Positions 24,749 through 32,471 of a stretch of 44,862 bases of DNA are shown in pieces. This DNA is from Microbacteriaceae bacterium (GTDB lineage Bacteria; Actinomycetota; Actinomycetes; Actinomycetales; Microbacteriaceae): contig JACMPQ010000052.1 in the NCBI GenBank assembly GCA_014377425.1, forward strand, positions 1-44,862, in the 5' to 3' direction. A model generated the notes under the pieces. It made no database searches and was not told the origin of the DNA. It saw only the letters and a program-made list of their open reading frames with translations. The translations under genes and the position numbers were made by a program. Each line of letters begins with the position of its first letter. Within the stretch, counting starts at the first letter, position 1.

Positions 24749-25717
24749 TCACGGCCCTCCTCTCGCGGCGAGGTATTCCAACAGATCGTGCCCGACAATT
24801 CGACAAGCGTCAACGGCAGTCAATTGGGTGGCCACCGCGTCACTATCGAACTCAATAATCACCGCGAAAGCTGCGGCGCGCGTGGTTGTGAACATCAGCC
24901 CCACCTCAGCACGAAGCCCGCTCTCCAAACCGAGAGAGCTCACCCAGCGAAACGATTCGTCGTGAGGTTTCTCACGTGCAACGTTCGGGCCGAGGGCCGC
25001 CGCTACGAGCGTTGCCCCGCGATTGGTGCCCAGCCAACGCAAGACTCGAGCGCTCGTGGGCTGGTCGACAATCTCCCCCCGATATAGTCCGGCCAGCATC
25101 TTCGCCAGTTCTTCCGCGGATGACACGGCGAAATGTGGTGCCTCGTCCGGACCTCGTACCGCACGCACCAGGTCGAGAACGGCTGTGTGCCCCAGCCCGA
25201 GAGTCTCACCGCGACGACGCACCGCCGCAAGGGTCACGTGCCGCAGCAGGGCGTTCGTTGCCACCGCATCACCGGTGGCCCCGACGAGCACCGCGAGATC
25301 CACCACCGGCAGTGCCGGCACCTTGAGCTGATTCCACAGACTTGGCAGTCGCTTGGCAGCTTTCGGCAATTCGCTGTGGCGCGCCGAATCCGTGCCGGTT
25401 CCGGGGGACTGACGCACCCGGTCGAGGAGGGTGAACCCCGACTCCCCCGCCGACAGTCGGGCCGACACCTCGATCAGCAGCAGCAGGCTCCCGATCGCCC
25501 CCACCGGCTGCACAATCCGGTCGTCGATTGTCAGAAGAGTCGCGCCGGTTTGGACGTCACACACGTGCGCCGAAACCCTCGCTCCCGCGTAGGCGAGTGA
25601 GCCGAGCGCGGCGAAGCTGTTACCGAAGTCCACCTGAGATAGCGCACGATGCCGTCGGTCTTGTGGTTCTCCGGCCCGCGCCCCGCGACGGGCGCGGCCG
25701 TGCGACTCAGCGGTCAT
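24749..25717 (-). CDS. Serine-hydrolase / class A beta-lactamase-like protein, catalytic motifs lost
   Basis: 322 aa. The overall pattern is that of the actinobacterial class A beta-lactamase-related hydrolases: D-V-Q-T-G-A-T-L-L-T-I-D-D, then P-V-G-A-I-G-S-L-L-L-L-I-E-V, a V-G-A-T-G-D-A-V-A-T-N-A-L-L helix and a late G-L-R-A-E-V-G. The residues that do chemistry are changed: the S-x-x-K site reads A-I-G-S, the S-D-N loop reads G-D-A, and the K-T-G strand has no K-T-G. It is therefore probably not an active enzyme and may be a binding or structural protein. No signal peptide is visible; the first 30 residues are Arg-rich. ATG 25717 lies 18 nt after the M13 peptidase stop on the same strand, so the two may be co-transcribed. 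A GTG near 25637 is an alternative start. Confidence 0.75.
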   Translation of the reverse strand: MTAESHGRARRGARAGEPQDRRHRALSQVDFGNSFAALGSLAYAGARVSAHVCDVQTGATLLTIDDRIVQPVGAIGSLLLLIEVSARLSAGESGFTLLDRVRQSPGTGTDSARHSELPKAAKRLPSLWNQLKVPALPVVDLAVLVGATGDAVATNALLRHVTLAAVRRRGETLGLGHTAVLDLVRAVRGPDEAPHFAVSSAEELAKMLAGLYRGEIVDQPTSARVLRWLGTNRGATLVAAALGPNVAREKPHDESFRWVSSLGLESGLRAEVGLMFTTTRAAAFAVIIEFDSDAVATQLTAVDACRIVGHDLLEYLAARGGP

Positions 25718-25735
25718 CGGCTTTTATTCACTGCA

Positions 25736-27703
25736 TCACCAGATGGTGACCCGATCCACAGGTGCCAGCCACAGGGCATCCGACTCGGACACAGCAAAGG
25801 TCGCATAGAAATCATCGATGTTGCGAACGATTTGATTACAACGGAATTCGTTCGGGGAGTGCGGGTCGATGGAGAGCAGGCGCACCACTTCCTCATCCCG
25901 TGCCTTGATCTGCCACGCCTGAGCCCAGGAGAGAAAGAACCGCTCGGCCCCGGTGAGGCCATCAATGATCGGGGGTTCGGCACCTTCCAAGCTGATTCGA
26001 TATGCCTTCCAGGCAATGCTGAGGCCGCCGAGATCGCCAATGTTCTCGCCGATGGTGAGGGCACCGTTTACATGGTGACCGGGGGTTTGCGCGGGAGCGA
26101 GCGCATCGAATTGGATTACGAGCTTGGCCGTCAGCTTCTCGAACGCGGCACGATCCTCGGCGGTCCACCAGTCGGTCAAGAGTCCGTCGCCGTCGTACTT
26201 CGACCCCTGATCATCGAAACCATGGCCGATTTCATGGCCGATTACCGCGCCGATGCCGCCAAAGTTCGCCGCGGCGTCACGGCCCTCATCAAAGAACGGA
26301 TATTGCAAGATGGCCGCCGGGAAGACGATTTCGTTGAACCCAGGGTTGTAGTACGCGTTGATCGTCTGCGGGGTCATAAACCACTCATCGCGGTCGATGG
26401 GCTTTCCGATCTTGCCCAATTCACGCTGAAATTCGTGCTCGCTGGTCGCTCGCACGTTACCGAGGAGATCCATTGGGTCGATGTTGAGCGTGGAGTAGTC
26501 GCGCCACTTCACCGGAAAACCGATCTTGGGCGTGAATTTGTCGAGCTTGTCGAGCGCCCGAGCTCGCGTGGCATCCGTCATCCACTTAAGAGCCGAAATG
26601 CTCTCCCAATAGGCCTCGATGAGACACGCCACCAGCATGTCCATTCCCTGCTTCGCCGTGGGAGAAAAGTGTCGATCCACGTAGATGCGCCCGATCGCGT
26701 CACCGAAGGAGCTCTCCGTCAACGACACTGCGCGCTTCCACCGCGGACGCTGCTCCGGAGTGCCGGTGAGGGTTCGGCCATAAAAATCGAAATTCGTGGC
26801 AACGAAATCCTTCGACAGATAGGCCGCATTCGAACGGATGACCTGCCAGCTGAGCCAATCCGTCCATTGCTCCAGACGGTCTGTGGTGAGAAGCTCGGCC
26901 ACACCGGTCAAGAAGCTGGGCTCTCGCACCACAACTTCGGCGAGCGATCCCTGCGGAGGATCGATGGCTTTCAGCCAGCCGCTGAGGTCGACCTGGCCGG
27001 TCAACGCCGTCGCTGCGTTCCAGGCCATGAGGTTGTAGGTCGCCTCGCTGTCCCGGGTGCGCACGTTATCCCAGTGCGCGGCGGCAATCGCCGTTTCCAG
27101 TTCCACGATGCGCTTGGCGCGGGGCACGGCATCCGAAATCGATGCCAACTGCAGCATCGTGCCCACAAAAGCCTCATATTTTTCGCGGATGTCGGCGAAT
27201 TTTGCATCACGATAGTAAGACTCGTCCGGGAGCCCCAAACCGCTTTGCTCAAGAAAAACGACGTAACGGTCGGGGCTACCGGGATCGTTATCGACAAAAA
27301 TCTGCACGAAACCGCTGCTCCCGCGGCGCTCCAACCGGCCGAGGGTGGCGAGGAACCCGGGAATGGAGCTCACTCGCTCCACCTCATCGAGCAGCGGAGC
27401 GAGCGGGGCGGCACCGAGCCGCTCGATGCGCCCTTCGTCCATGAAACTGGCATAGAGGTCGCCAAACTTGCGCTGCTCGCTGCCTTCTCTTGCCGCCTGA
27501 GACTCGACGATGATGTCTTGCACCGCCTTCTCGGCCTCCTCGGCGAGCAGATAAAACGATCCGTAGCGCGCCTTATCCGAGGGGATAGCCGTGCGGTCGA
27601 TCCATTTACCGTTTACGTGTCGGAAGAGGTCATCCTGGGCGCGAACGTTCTGATCGAGTTCGGCAATATTAATTCCGGAGGACAGGGCGTTTGGGGCGGT
27701 CAT
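25736..27703 (-). CDS. pepO: M13 family zinc metallopeptidase (neprilysin-like, PepO type)
   Basis: 655 aa, the usual length for bacterial M13 oligopeptidases. They cleave small peptides in a closed cavity. The N-terminus has D-D-L-F-R-H-V-N-G-K-W. The catalytic part has N-A-Y-Y-N-P-x-x-N-E-I-V-F-P-A, the zinc motif V-I-G-H-E-I-G-H-G-F-D (about 490-500) and E-N-I-G-D-L-G-G with the third zinc ligand Glu. No signal peptide or membrane anchor is seen, so it acts in the cytosol. ATG 27703 is preferred over an upstream ATG at 27739 because it matches the family N-terminus and TAGGCT lies 7 nt before it. Divergent from the MFS gene. Confidence 0.94.
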   Translation of the reverse strand: MTAPNALSSGINIAELDQNVRAQDDLFRHVNGKWIDRTAIPSDKARYGSFYLLAEEAEKAVQDIIVESQAAREGSEQRKFGDLYASFMDEGRIERLGAAPLAPLLDEVERVSSIPGFLATLGRLERRGSSGFVQIFVDNDPGSPDRYVVFLEQSGLGLPDESYYRDAKFADIREKYEAFVGTMLQLASISDAVPRAKRIVELETAIAAAHWDNVRTRDSEATYNLMAWNAATALTGQVDLSGWLKAIDPPQGSLAEVVVREPSFLTGVAELLTTDRLEQWTDWLSWQVIRSNAAYLSKDFVATNFDFYGRTLTGTPEQRPRWKRAVSLTESSFGDAIGRIYVDRHFSPTAKQGMDMLVACLIEAYWESISALKWMTDATRARALDKLDKFTPKIGFPVKWRDYSTLNIDPMDLLGNVRATSEHEFQRELGKIGKPIDRDEWFMTPQTINAYYNPGFNEIVFPAAILQYPFFDEGRDAAANFGGIGAVIGHEIGHGFDDQGSKYDGDGLLTDWWTAEDRAAFEKLTAKLVIQFDALAPAQTPGHHVNGALTIGENIGDLGGLSIAWKAYRISLEGAEPPIIDGLTGAERFFLSWAQAWQIKARDEEVVRLLSIDPHSPNEFRCNQIVRNIDDFYATFAVSESDALWLAPVDRVTIW

Positions 27704-27710
27704 GGGGGCA

Positions 27711-27716
27711 AGCCTA
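27711..27716 (-). promoter_or_regulatory. -10 element of pepO
   Basis: Minus-strand TAGGCT, ending 7 nt before ATG 27703. This fits a leaderless or near-leaderless message and argues against the upstream ATG at 27739, which the hexamer would exclude from the transcript. Confidence 0.5.
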
Positions 27717-27819
27717 TGGGCGTAACTCTGGTCGCGCACTTGGAGCCCGCGCGCACCCGCGGCTGACCCGGAACGCGTACCCGGGAAGAAGCGCTTGCCG
27801 GGTACGATTGACAGCCGAC

Positions 27820-27825
27820 TAGCGT
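27820..27825 (+). promoter_or_regulatory. -10 element of the MFS gene, leaderless arrangement
   Basis: TAGCGT ends 6 nt before ATG 27832. The GGAGGG between them touches the ATG and is too close to work as a ribosome site. Confidence 0.5.
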
Positions 27826-27831
27826 GGAGGG

Positions 27832-29148
27832 ATGGCCGCCATCGCTTCGACCGAATCCCGCACTCGAATACAACTGACCGCTTGGCGAAACTCGCTGTTC
27901 GTGATCTTTGCGCTGTGTGGTGTGGGGCTGGCCAGCTGGGCTGCCCGCGTGCCCCGGGTCGGTGCGATTCTCGATCTCCCGCCCGCGCAACTAGGGCTGC
28001 TCCTGCTCGGAATTGCCATCGGATCGATCGGCGGGCTTACCGCCTCGGGTCACCTGGTGTCGCGATTTGGGGCCCGAGTGATCATCGTGCTGACGCTCAT
28101 CGGATCGGCGATCGGGCTGGTACTTGCGGCCGTCGGAACCTCAATCTTGGTCAGTTTCACCGTCGCCTTCGTCGGTTTGATGGTGTTTGGTGCCTGCATG
28201 GGCGCGTGTGACGTGGCGATGAATGTCTCGGGGGCGGCAAATGAACGCGCCCTCAAACGCTCGGTGATGCCGATCTACCACGCCTTTTTCAGCATCGGCA
28301 CAGTGGTGGGCGCGGCCCTCGGCGCAATCGCCGAACGACTCGACATTGCTCTGCCGCAGCACATCGGTGTGCTCGCAGCACTCATTATTGTGCTGGCCGT
28401 CATCGTGGTGCGATTTATCCCGGGCGACGATCTGGCCTCTCGAGTCTCGGTCGAACCATTGACCGAAACCGATGGTGTGAAATCTGGTTCGGACGACTCG
28501 ACCGCTGCCGGCCCAGGGCAGACCAGCGCAGGGCCCGCGACCCCTCGCGGCAGTGTCTGGAAAGACCCGCGCACCGTCGCCATCGGCGTCATCGCTCTGG
28601 GGATGGCCTTCGCCGAGGGGACCGCCACCGATTGGCTTTCCTACGCCATGGTCACGGGGCACGACTCCAGCACAACCACCGGGGCGCTCGTGTTCGGAGT
28701 CTTCGTCGCCGCGATGACCGTGGGGCGTTTTGTTGGGGTTGCGCTACTCGATCGATTCGGGCGGGTGCCGGTGCTGCGAACATCCGGAATTCTGGCCGTC
28801 GTGGGTCTTCTGCTATTTATCTTTGTGCCCGTTTTTGCGGTCACCGTTATCGGTGTCGTGCTCTGGGGGTTGGGGGCATCGCTTGGCTTCCCCGTGGCTA
28901 TGTCGGCGGCAGCGGACGACCCGCACACGGCGGCCGCGCGGGTGGGCGCTGTTGCGACCATCGGCTACATCGCCTTCCTGGTCGGTCCCCCCGCCATCGG
29001 GTTCATCGCCGGCCAGCTAGGCATCCTCAACGCTCTGCTGCTGGTCGCGGTACTGGTGACCGCCGCCACGATGGCCGCGAATGCTGCCCGGGCACCATCC
29101 CTGCGCGCTGGAATGATCCCGCCAGTGGGAGCCGATTCCTCCCGGTAA
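27832..29148 (+). CDS. MFS transporter, YbjJ/inner membrane protein-like
   Basis: 438 aa with about twelve hydrophobic helices in two halves of six, separated by a hydrophilic loop (about 205-245, Thr/Ser/Gly-rich). Features: F-A-L-C-G-V-G-L-A-S-W-A-A-R-V-P in the first helix, G-L-T-A-S-G-H-L-V-S-R-F-G-A-R (A-motif-like loop) and the W-L-S-Y-A-M at the start of the second half. This resembles the YbjJ-type sugar or drug transporter group, whose substrates are not defined. The start is set by TAGCGT 6 nt upstream. Its TAA (29146-29148) doubles as the first bases of the nucS -10 hexamer. Confidence 0.88.
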   Translation: MAAIASTESRTRIQLTAWRNSLFVIFALCGVGLASWAARVPRVGAILDLPPAQLGLLLLGIAIGSIGGLTASGHLVSRFGARVIIVLTLIGSAIGLVLAAVGTSILVSFTVAFVGLMVFGACMGACDVAMNVSGAANERALKRSVMPIYHAFFSIGTVVGAALGAIAERLDIALPQHIGVLAALIIVLAVIVVRFIPGDDLASRVSVEPLTETDGVKSGSDDSTAAGPGQTSAGPATPRGSVWKDPRTVAIGVIALGMAFAEGTATDWLSYAMVTGHDSSTTTGALVFGVFVAAMTVGRFVGVALLDRFGRVPVLRTSGILAVVGLLLFIFVPVFAVTVIGVVLWGLGASLGFPVAMSAAADDPHTAAARVGAVATIGYIAFLVGPPAIGFIAGQLGILNALLLVAVLVTAATMAANAARAPSLRAGMIPPVGADSSR

Positions 29149-29151
29149 AGT
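29146..29151 (+). promoter_or_regulatory. -10 element of nucS, overlapping the MFS stop codon
   Basis: TAAAGT ends 6 nt before GTG 29158, and its first three bases are the TAA stop of the MFS gene. This suggests that nucS has its own leaderless transcript despite the 9-nt gap to the preceding gene. Confidence 0.5.
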
Positions 29152-29157
29152 TTTCTC

Positions 29158-29853
29158 GTGCGTCTTGTCATAGCCCGTTGTTCCGTCGACTACGCCGGAC
29201 GTCTCAGCGCGCACCTACCGCTGGCGACCCGCCTACTCCTGCTCAAGGCCGACGGTAGTGTGCTGGTGCACAGCGATTCGCTGAGCTACAAGCCGTTGAA
29301 CTGGATGAGTCCGCCGTGCATTCTGTCGACGATTGAGCCCGATGACGCGCAGCGCGACGCCGGGGTAATTGACGCTTGGAAGGTCACCCAGGCCAAAACC
29401 GCCGACCTGCTCGTGATTTCCATCCACGAGATTTTGCACGACTCGACGCACGAACTGGGGATCGATCCTGGGCTACAAAAAGACGGGGTCGAGGCTGACC
29501 TGCAGCGCCTCCTTGCCGAACAAATCACCCTTCTCGGCGAGAATTACCGACTGGTGCGCCGCGAATACATGACCGCCATTGGTCCGGTAGATATTTTGGC
29601 GATGGATGCCGCAGGCTCCTCGGTCGCGGTGGAGATCAAGAGACGCGGTGACATCGACGGCGTTGAGCAGCTGACCCGGTACCTCGAGCTGATGAATCGT
29701 GACCCGCGCATCGCGCCGGTCTCTGGCGTGTTTGCCGCCCAGGAGATCAAACCCCAGGCACGAACGCTGGCCCAGGATCGCGGCATCCGGTGCGTCACCC
29801 TCGATTACGACGCCATGCGCGGCATGGATGACAGCCACCTGCGCCTGTTCTAA
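29158..29853 (+). CDS. nucS: Endonuclease NucS, non-canonical mismatch repair
   Basis: 231 aa. NucS cuts both strands at G-T, G-G and T-T mismatches and replaces MutS/MutL in most Actinobacteria. The N-terminal DNA-binding and dimerisation half starts [15 protein letters not shown]. The C-terminal RecB-like nuclease has G-P-V-D-I-L-A-M-D and V-E-I-K-R-R-G (catalytic D-x(n)-E-x-K), then the family stretch Q-L-T-R-Y-L-E. The final residues L-R-L-F form the clamp-binding tail reported for actinobacterial NucS. The GTG start has TAAAGT 6 nt upstream. Confidence 0.95.
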   Translation: MRLVIARCSVDYAGRLSAHLPLATRLLLLKADGSVLVHSDSLSYKPLNWMSPPCILSTIEPDDAQRDAGVIDAWKVTQAKTADLLVISIHEILHDSTHELGIDPGLQKDGVEADLQRLLAEQITLLGENYRLVRREYMTAIGPVDILAMDAAGSSVAVEIKRRGDIDGVEQLTRYLELMNRDPRIAPVSGVFAAQEIKPQARTLAQDRGIRCVTLDYDAMRGMDDSHLRLF

Positions 29854-29901
29854 TCGGGCCGTCATCCTCAGGGCTGTCACGTTCTGGTCACCGGCTCCCC
29901 C

Positions 29902-29907
29902 TAGGCT
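29902..29907 (+). promoter_or_regulatory. -10 element of the HAD gene, leaderless arrangement
   Basis: TAGGCT ends 6 nt before GTG 29914, identical in sequence and spacing to the lrp promoter. Confidence 0.6.
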
Positions 29908-29913
29908 GGCGCA

Positions 29914-30591
29914 GTGAATCCCGCCTGGACCTGCATCCTTTTTGACCTCGACGGCACCATCACCGACTCGGCGCCCGGCATAACCGCAAGTCTCGCCTGG
30001 CTGTTCGAAACTCTGGGGCGCCCGGTGCCAACACCAGCCGATTTGCTGCGCTACGTCGGCCCTCCGCTGCTGGAGGGTTTTCGTGATCTGGCCGGCTTCG
30101 ATGCGGCAGAATCTGCAGAGGCTCTCGCTCTGTATCGCACGCACTACGTCTCCACCGGCCTCTACGACAGCTCGGTGTATTCCGGCGTCGCCGGGGTGCT
30201 CGGTGCCATTCACTCCAGCGGTATCCCCATGTCGTTGGCGACCTCCAAACCGGAATCGTCGGCTCGGCTCATCCTCGATCACTTTGGGCTAACTCAAAAT
30301 TTCGACATCATTACCGGCGCCTCCGAAGATGAGGTGCGCAGTGCCAAAGCGGATGTCGTCGCCGAGGCCCTGCTGCGGCTTCGGGCCGCGGGCGCCGACA
30401 CCTCCAACCCCGTGCTGGTTGGCGACCGAGAGCACGATGTTTTGGGTGCCGCAGAGCACGGTGTGCCGACCATTTTCGTGCGCTGGGGCTATGGCAGTCC
30501 AGCCGAGGAGGTGGGCTGCTTCGCCGCCGTCGACTACCCGAGCGAATTAGCTATCCTCCTGCTGGAGGAGCGCCAGCCCCTGTCTGCCTGA
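29914..30591 (+). CDS. HAD family phosphatase, Gph/phosphoglycolate phosphatase-like
   Basis: 225 aa, class IA HAD hydrolase. Motif I F-D-L-D-G-T-I-T-D-S (nucleophile Asp10 or so), a helical cap domain (about 18-85), motif II L-A-T-S-K, motif III K (S-A-K-A-D-V-V) and motif IV V-G-D-R-E-H-D with the metal-binding acids. The order and the P-G-I-T-A-S-L cap entry resemble phosphoglycolate phosphatase and 5'-nucleotidase-like members; the real substrate cannot be told. Convergent with the FAD oxygenase gene at 30631; the 39-nt gap holds no clear terminator. Confidence 0.87.
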   Translation: MNPAWTCILFDLDGTITDSAPGITASLAWLFETLGRPVPTPADLLRYVGPPLLEGFRDLAGFDAAESAEALALYRTHYVSTGLYDSSVYSGVAGVLGAIHSSGIPMSLATSKPESSARLILDHFGLTQNFDIITGASEDEVRSAKADVVAEALLRLRAAGADTSNPVLVGDREHDVLGAAEHGVPTIFVRWGYGSPAEEVGCFAAVDYPSELAILLLEERQPLSA

Positions 30592-30630
30592 TACCCCCAG
30601 CGCCGGTTGTGCGCCCGTGCAGCGCGCCCC

Positions 30631-31878
30631 CTACTGGGCCAAGCGTTCCACGACGGCGCCGAACACCCGCGGCAGGGCCGCAGCCGCGGGTACGATCACT
30701 CTGCGCAGGGGGGACTGAGCTGTCCACACCAGGGAACCGGTCAGGAGGCGAAAGCTGCGCGTTTCGGCGCGCCACCGCGCCTCGTAGCTTGCGGGTAGTC
30801 CGCGAGAAATGCACTCAACGGCGGCGGCTGCCCCGGCAAATCCCAGCCGCAAACCCTCTCCGGTGATCGCGTCGACGTACCCCGCCGCGTCGCCCACCAA
30901 CAGCACCCGTCCGGCGGTGCGGGCCCGAGTGGACTGGTGGAACGGTCCCGCACCGCGCAGCTCGCTCATCGGCTCCGCTGCCCGCAGTCGATCGGCGAGT
31001 TCGGTGTTGCGATCAATCTCGGCTGCAAAGTTGATCGCTCGCGAGCCGAGGATTGCGATCCCGACCGTCGTCGCCGACACCGGGGTCACGTAAATTTCGC
31101 TCTGAGGGCTCCAGTGAACTTCAATCAGCCGCGACCACGGTGCTACGGCAAAGTGTTGGCGCAGCCCGTAGCGCCGCCTGTTCGCAGCCCTGTCCCGAGC
31201 CCGATCCCTGGCCCGATCCCTGGCCCGATCGGTAGTTCCGGGCACAGCCCCCGCCCCTGCTCCGGCCACACCCGCAGCCTCAGCCGCCGCCGGTGAGCGA
31301 GAACCGGATGATCCGTCCCGCTCCAATCCGACCAGCCGCCGCACGACCGAATGCAGTCCATCACAGCCCAGCAGCCAGTCCGCTTCGATCGGTGTACCGA
31401 CCACACCGCGGTGGCTCACCGAAACTCGAACGCCGCTGCGCGTCTGCTCAACCCCCGTTACGGTCGCCTGCTCGAATTTTGCTCCCAGCTCCAGCGCCCG
31501 CTGTCGGAGTGCCGTGTGCAAAACCGTGCGCCGAACCCCTAACCCCGGGCCCCCGCGAAACAGATGTTCCACCGATCTCGTGCCGTCACGGTAACTCACC
31601 CCCAGAAGCTCATAACCCTGCGGCTGCACGCCTAGCCGCGCTAATAGAGGCAGCGCCCCGGGCATCAATCCCTCGCCGCACGCCTTGTCAATCACCGTCG
31701 CTCTCGACTCGATCACGGTAACGCTGAGCCCACGCAGCCGAGCCTCGATGGCACAGGCGAGCCCCACCGGGCCACCGCCGGCGACAAGAACTTCGCTTCT
31801 CGACGAGGAGAAGCTCGGCGACGAGAGGCCTAGCGACGAGACATTCAGTGGCGAGAAACTCACCGGGGAGACTCTCAC
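30631..31878 (-). CDS. FAD-dependent monooxygenase, SrsC-like, phenolic-lipid operon
   Basis: 415 aa flavoprotein of the geranylgeranyl-reductase/PHBH group. FAD motif V-L-V-A-G-G-G-P-V-G-L-A-C-A (about 38-51) and G-D-A-A-G-Y-V-D-A-I-T-G-E-G (flavin ribityl binding), with D-W-L-L-G-C-D-G-L-H-S in the middle (D-G signature). As the third gene after a type III PKS and an ICMT-like methyltransferase, it matches SrsC of the Streptomyces griseus srs operon, which hydroxylates methylated alkylresorcinols to quinones. The function is inferred from this order. GTG 31878 overlaps the methyltransferase stop as GTGA. The first 35 residues are a Ser/Pro pentapeptide repeat. A D-R-A-R tetrapeptide repeat (about 217-230) and Ala/Gly stretch interrupt the middle; both come from tandem DNA repeats. 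Confidence 0.85.
   Translation of the reverse strand: MRVSPVSFSPLNVSSLGLSSPSFSSSRSEVLVAGGGPVGLACAIEARLRGLSVTVIESRATVIDKACGEGLMPGALPLLARLGVQPQGYELLGVSYRDGTRSVEHLFRGGPGLGVRRTVLHTALRQRALELGAKFEQATVTGVEQTRSGVRVSVSHRGVVGTPIEADWLLGCDGLHSVVRRLVGLERDGSSGSRSPAAAEAAGVAGAGAGAVPGTTDRARDRARDRARDRAANRRRYGLRQHFAVAPWSRLIEVHWSPQSEIYVTPVSATTVGIAILGSRAINFAAEIDRNTELADRLRAAEPMSELRGAGPFHQSTRARTAGRVLLVGDAAGYVDAITGEGLRLGFAGAAAAVECISRGLPASYEARWRAETRSFRLLTGSLVWTAQSPLRRVIVPAAAALPRVFGAVVERLAQ
31189..31230 (-). repeat. 12-bp tandem repeat inside the SrsC-like gene
   Basis: The unit CCGATCCCTGGC at 31201-31212 is repeated exactly at 31213-31224, with degenerate copies on both sides. In the minus-strand protein it encodes D-R-A-R three times followed by D-R-A-A. 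The repeat preserves the reading frame. Confidence 0.85.
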
Positions 31879-31900
31879 CGGGGAAACTCTCGCCGGGGAG
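31796..31900 (-). repeat. Seven 15-bp tandem repeats across a gene junction
   Basis: Seven related 15-mers are laid end to end at 31796, 31811, 31826, 31841, 31856, 31871 and 31886. The three copies from 31856 share ACTC-CCGGGGA and are close to identical. On the minus strand they encode the last residues and stop codon of the methyltransferase gene in one frame and the pentapeptide-repeat N-terminus of the oxygenase (S-P-x-x-V) in another. Confidence 0.85.
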
Positions 31901-32471
31901 ATTCTTTGGCCGACCCCGTCGCCGATCCGGAGGTGAACTCGACGTTCGTGCTCGACCCCAACTCGCGCAGCGCCCGATTTTCGATCGGTATGCGAAACCT
32001 GAGCAATAAAACGGCATTCAGCACGGTAAAGACGGTGGCCGTAATCCACGCCCCATGCACCAGCGGGAGCGCAATTCCCTCGATCGCCACCAAGATGTAG
32101 TTCGGATGCCGCAACCAGCCAAACCGGTACAGCCCCCGAGCAACGCGTCCCAGTCCCGGCACCACGATCACCCGGGTATTCCACTGTCGCCCGAGTGAGG
32201 CAATTACGCCGTACCTCCCCACCTGGCAGAGCAGGGCAATCATCAACATCGGCCACCCCACGAAACCAACAAAATGTCGACCCAACAGCAGCACCTCGGC
32301 GACGCACCCCAGCAAGAGCCCGGTGTGAAGGGCAACCATCGCAGCGAAGTGTCGCTGGCCATATTCTTTCCCGCCGCGAGCGAATGCCCACCGTGCGTTC
32401 GACCGCGAGATCACCAGCTCCACCAAACGCTCGATGCCCGTGAGCAGAATAAGCCCGAAGTAGGCGATCAC
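31875..32471 (-). CDS. Isoprenylcysteine carboxyl methyltransferase-like enzyme, SrsB-like
   Basis: 198 aa membrane protein of the ICMT/PEMT type. Hydrophobic helices lie at about 1-16, 40-58, 64-80 and 128-152. R-L-V-E-L-V-I-S-R-S-N-A is the family opening. G-R-Q-W-N-T-R-V and L-Y-R-F-G-W-L-R-H-P-N-Y match the SAM-binding R-H-P-x-Y region, with a late I-E-N-R-A-L acidic/basic pair. In the srs operon, the corresponding SrsB O-methylates alkylresorcinols; the same role is inferred here. GTG 32471 overlaps the PKS stop as GTGA, and the stop overlaps the next gene as GTGA. The C-terminal 25 residues are Ser/Gly-rich and end inside 15-bp tandem repeats. Confidence 0.85.
   Translation of the reverse strand: MIAYFGLILLTGIERLVELVISRSNARWAFARGGKEYGQRHFAAMVALHTGLLLGCVAEVLLLGRHFVGFVGWPMLMIALLCQVGRYGVIASLGRQWNTRVIVVPGLGRVARGLYRFGWLRHPNYILVAIEGIALPLVHGAWITATVFTVLNAVLLLRFRIPIENRALRELGSSTNVEFTSGSATGSAKESPRREFPR

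Noticed and set aside
25649-27766. Long open frame of 705 codons on the plus strand opposite pepO
   Set aside because: Antisense shadow of the M13 peptidase caused by high-GC codon bias; the translation shows no domain pattern while the minus strand has HExxH and other M13 motifs.
27808-27813. TTGACA as a -35 element for the MFS promoter
   Set aside because: It lies only 6 nt before the TAGCGT hexamer, far too close for a -35/-10 pair.
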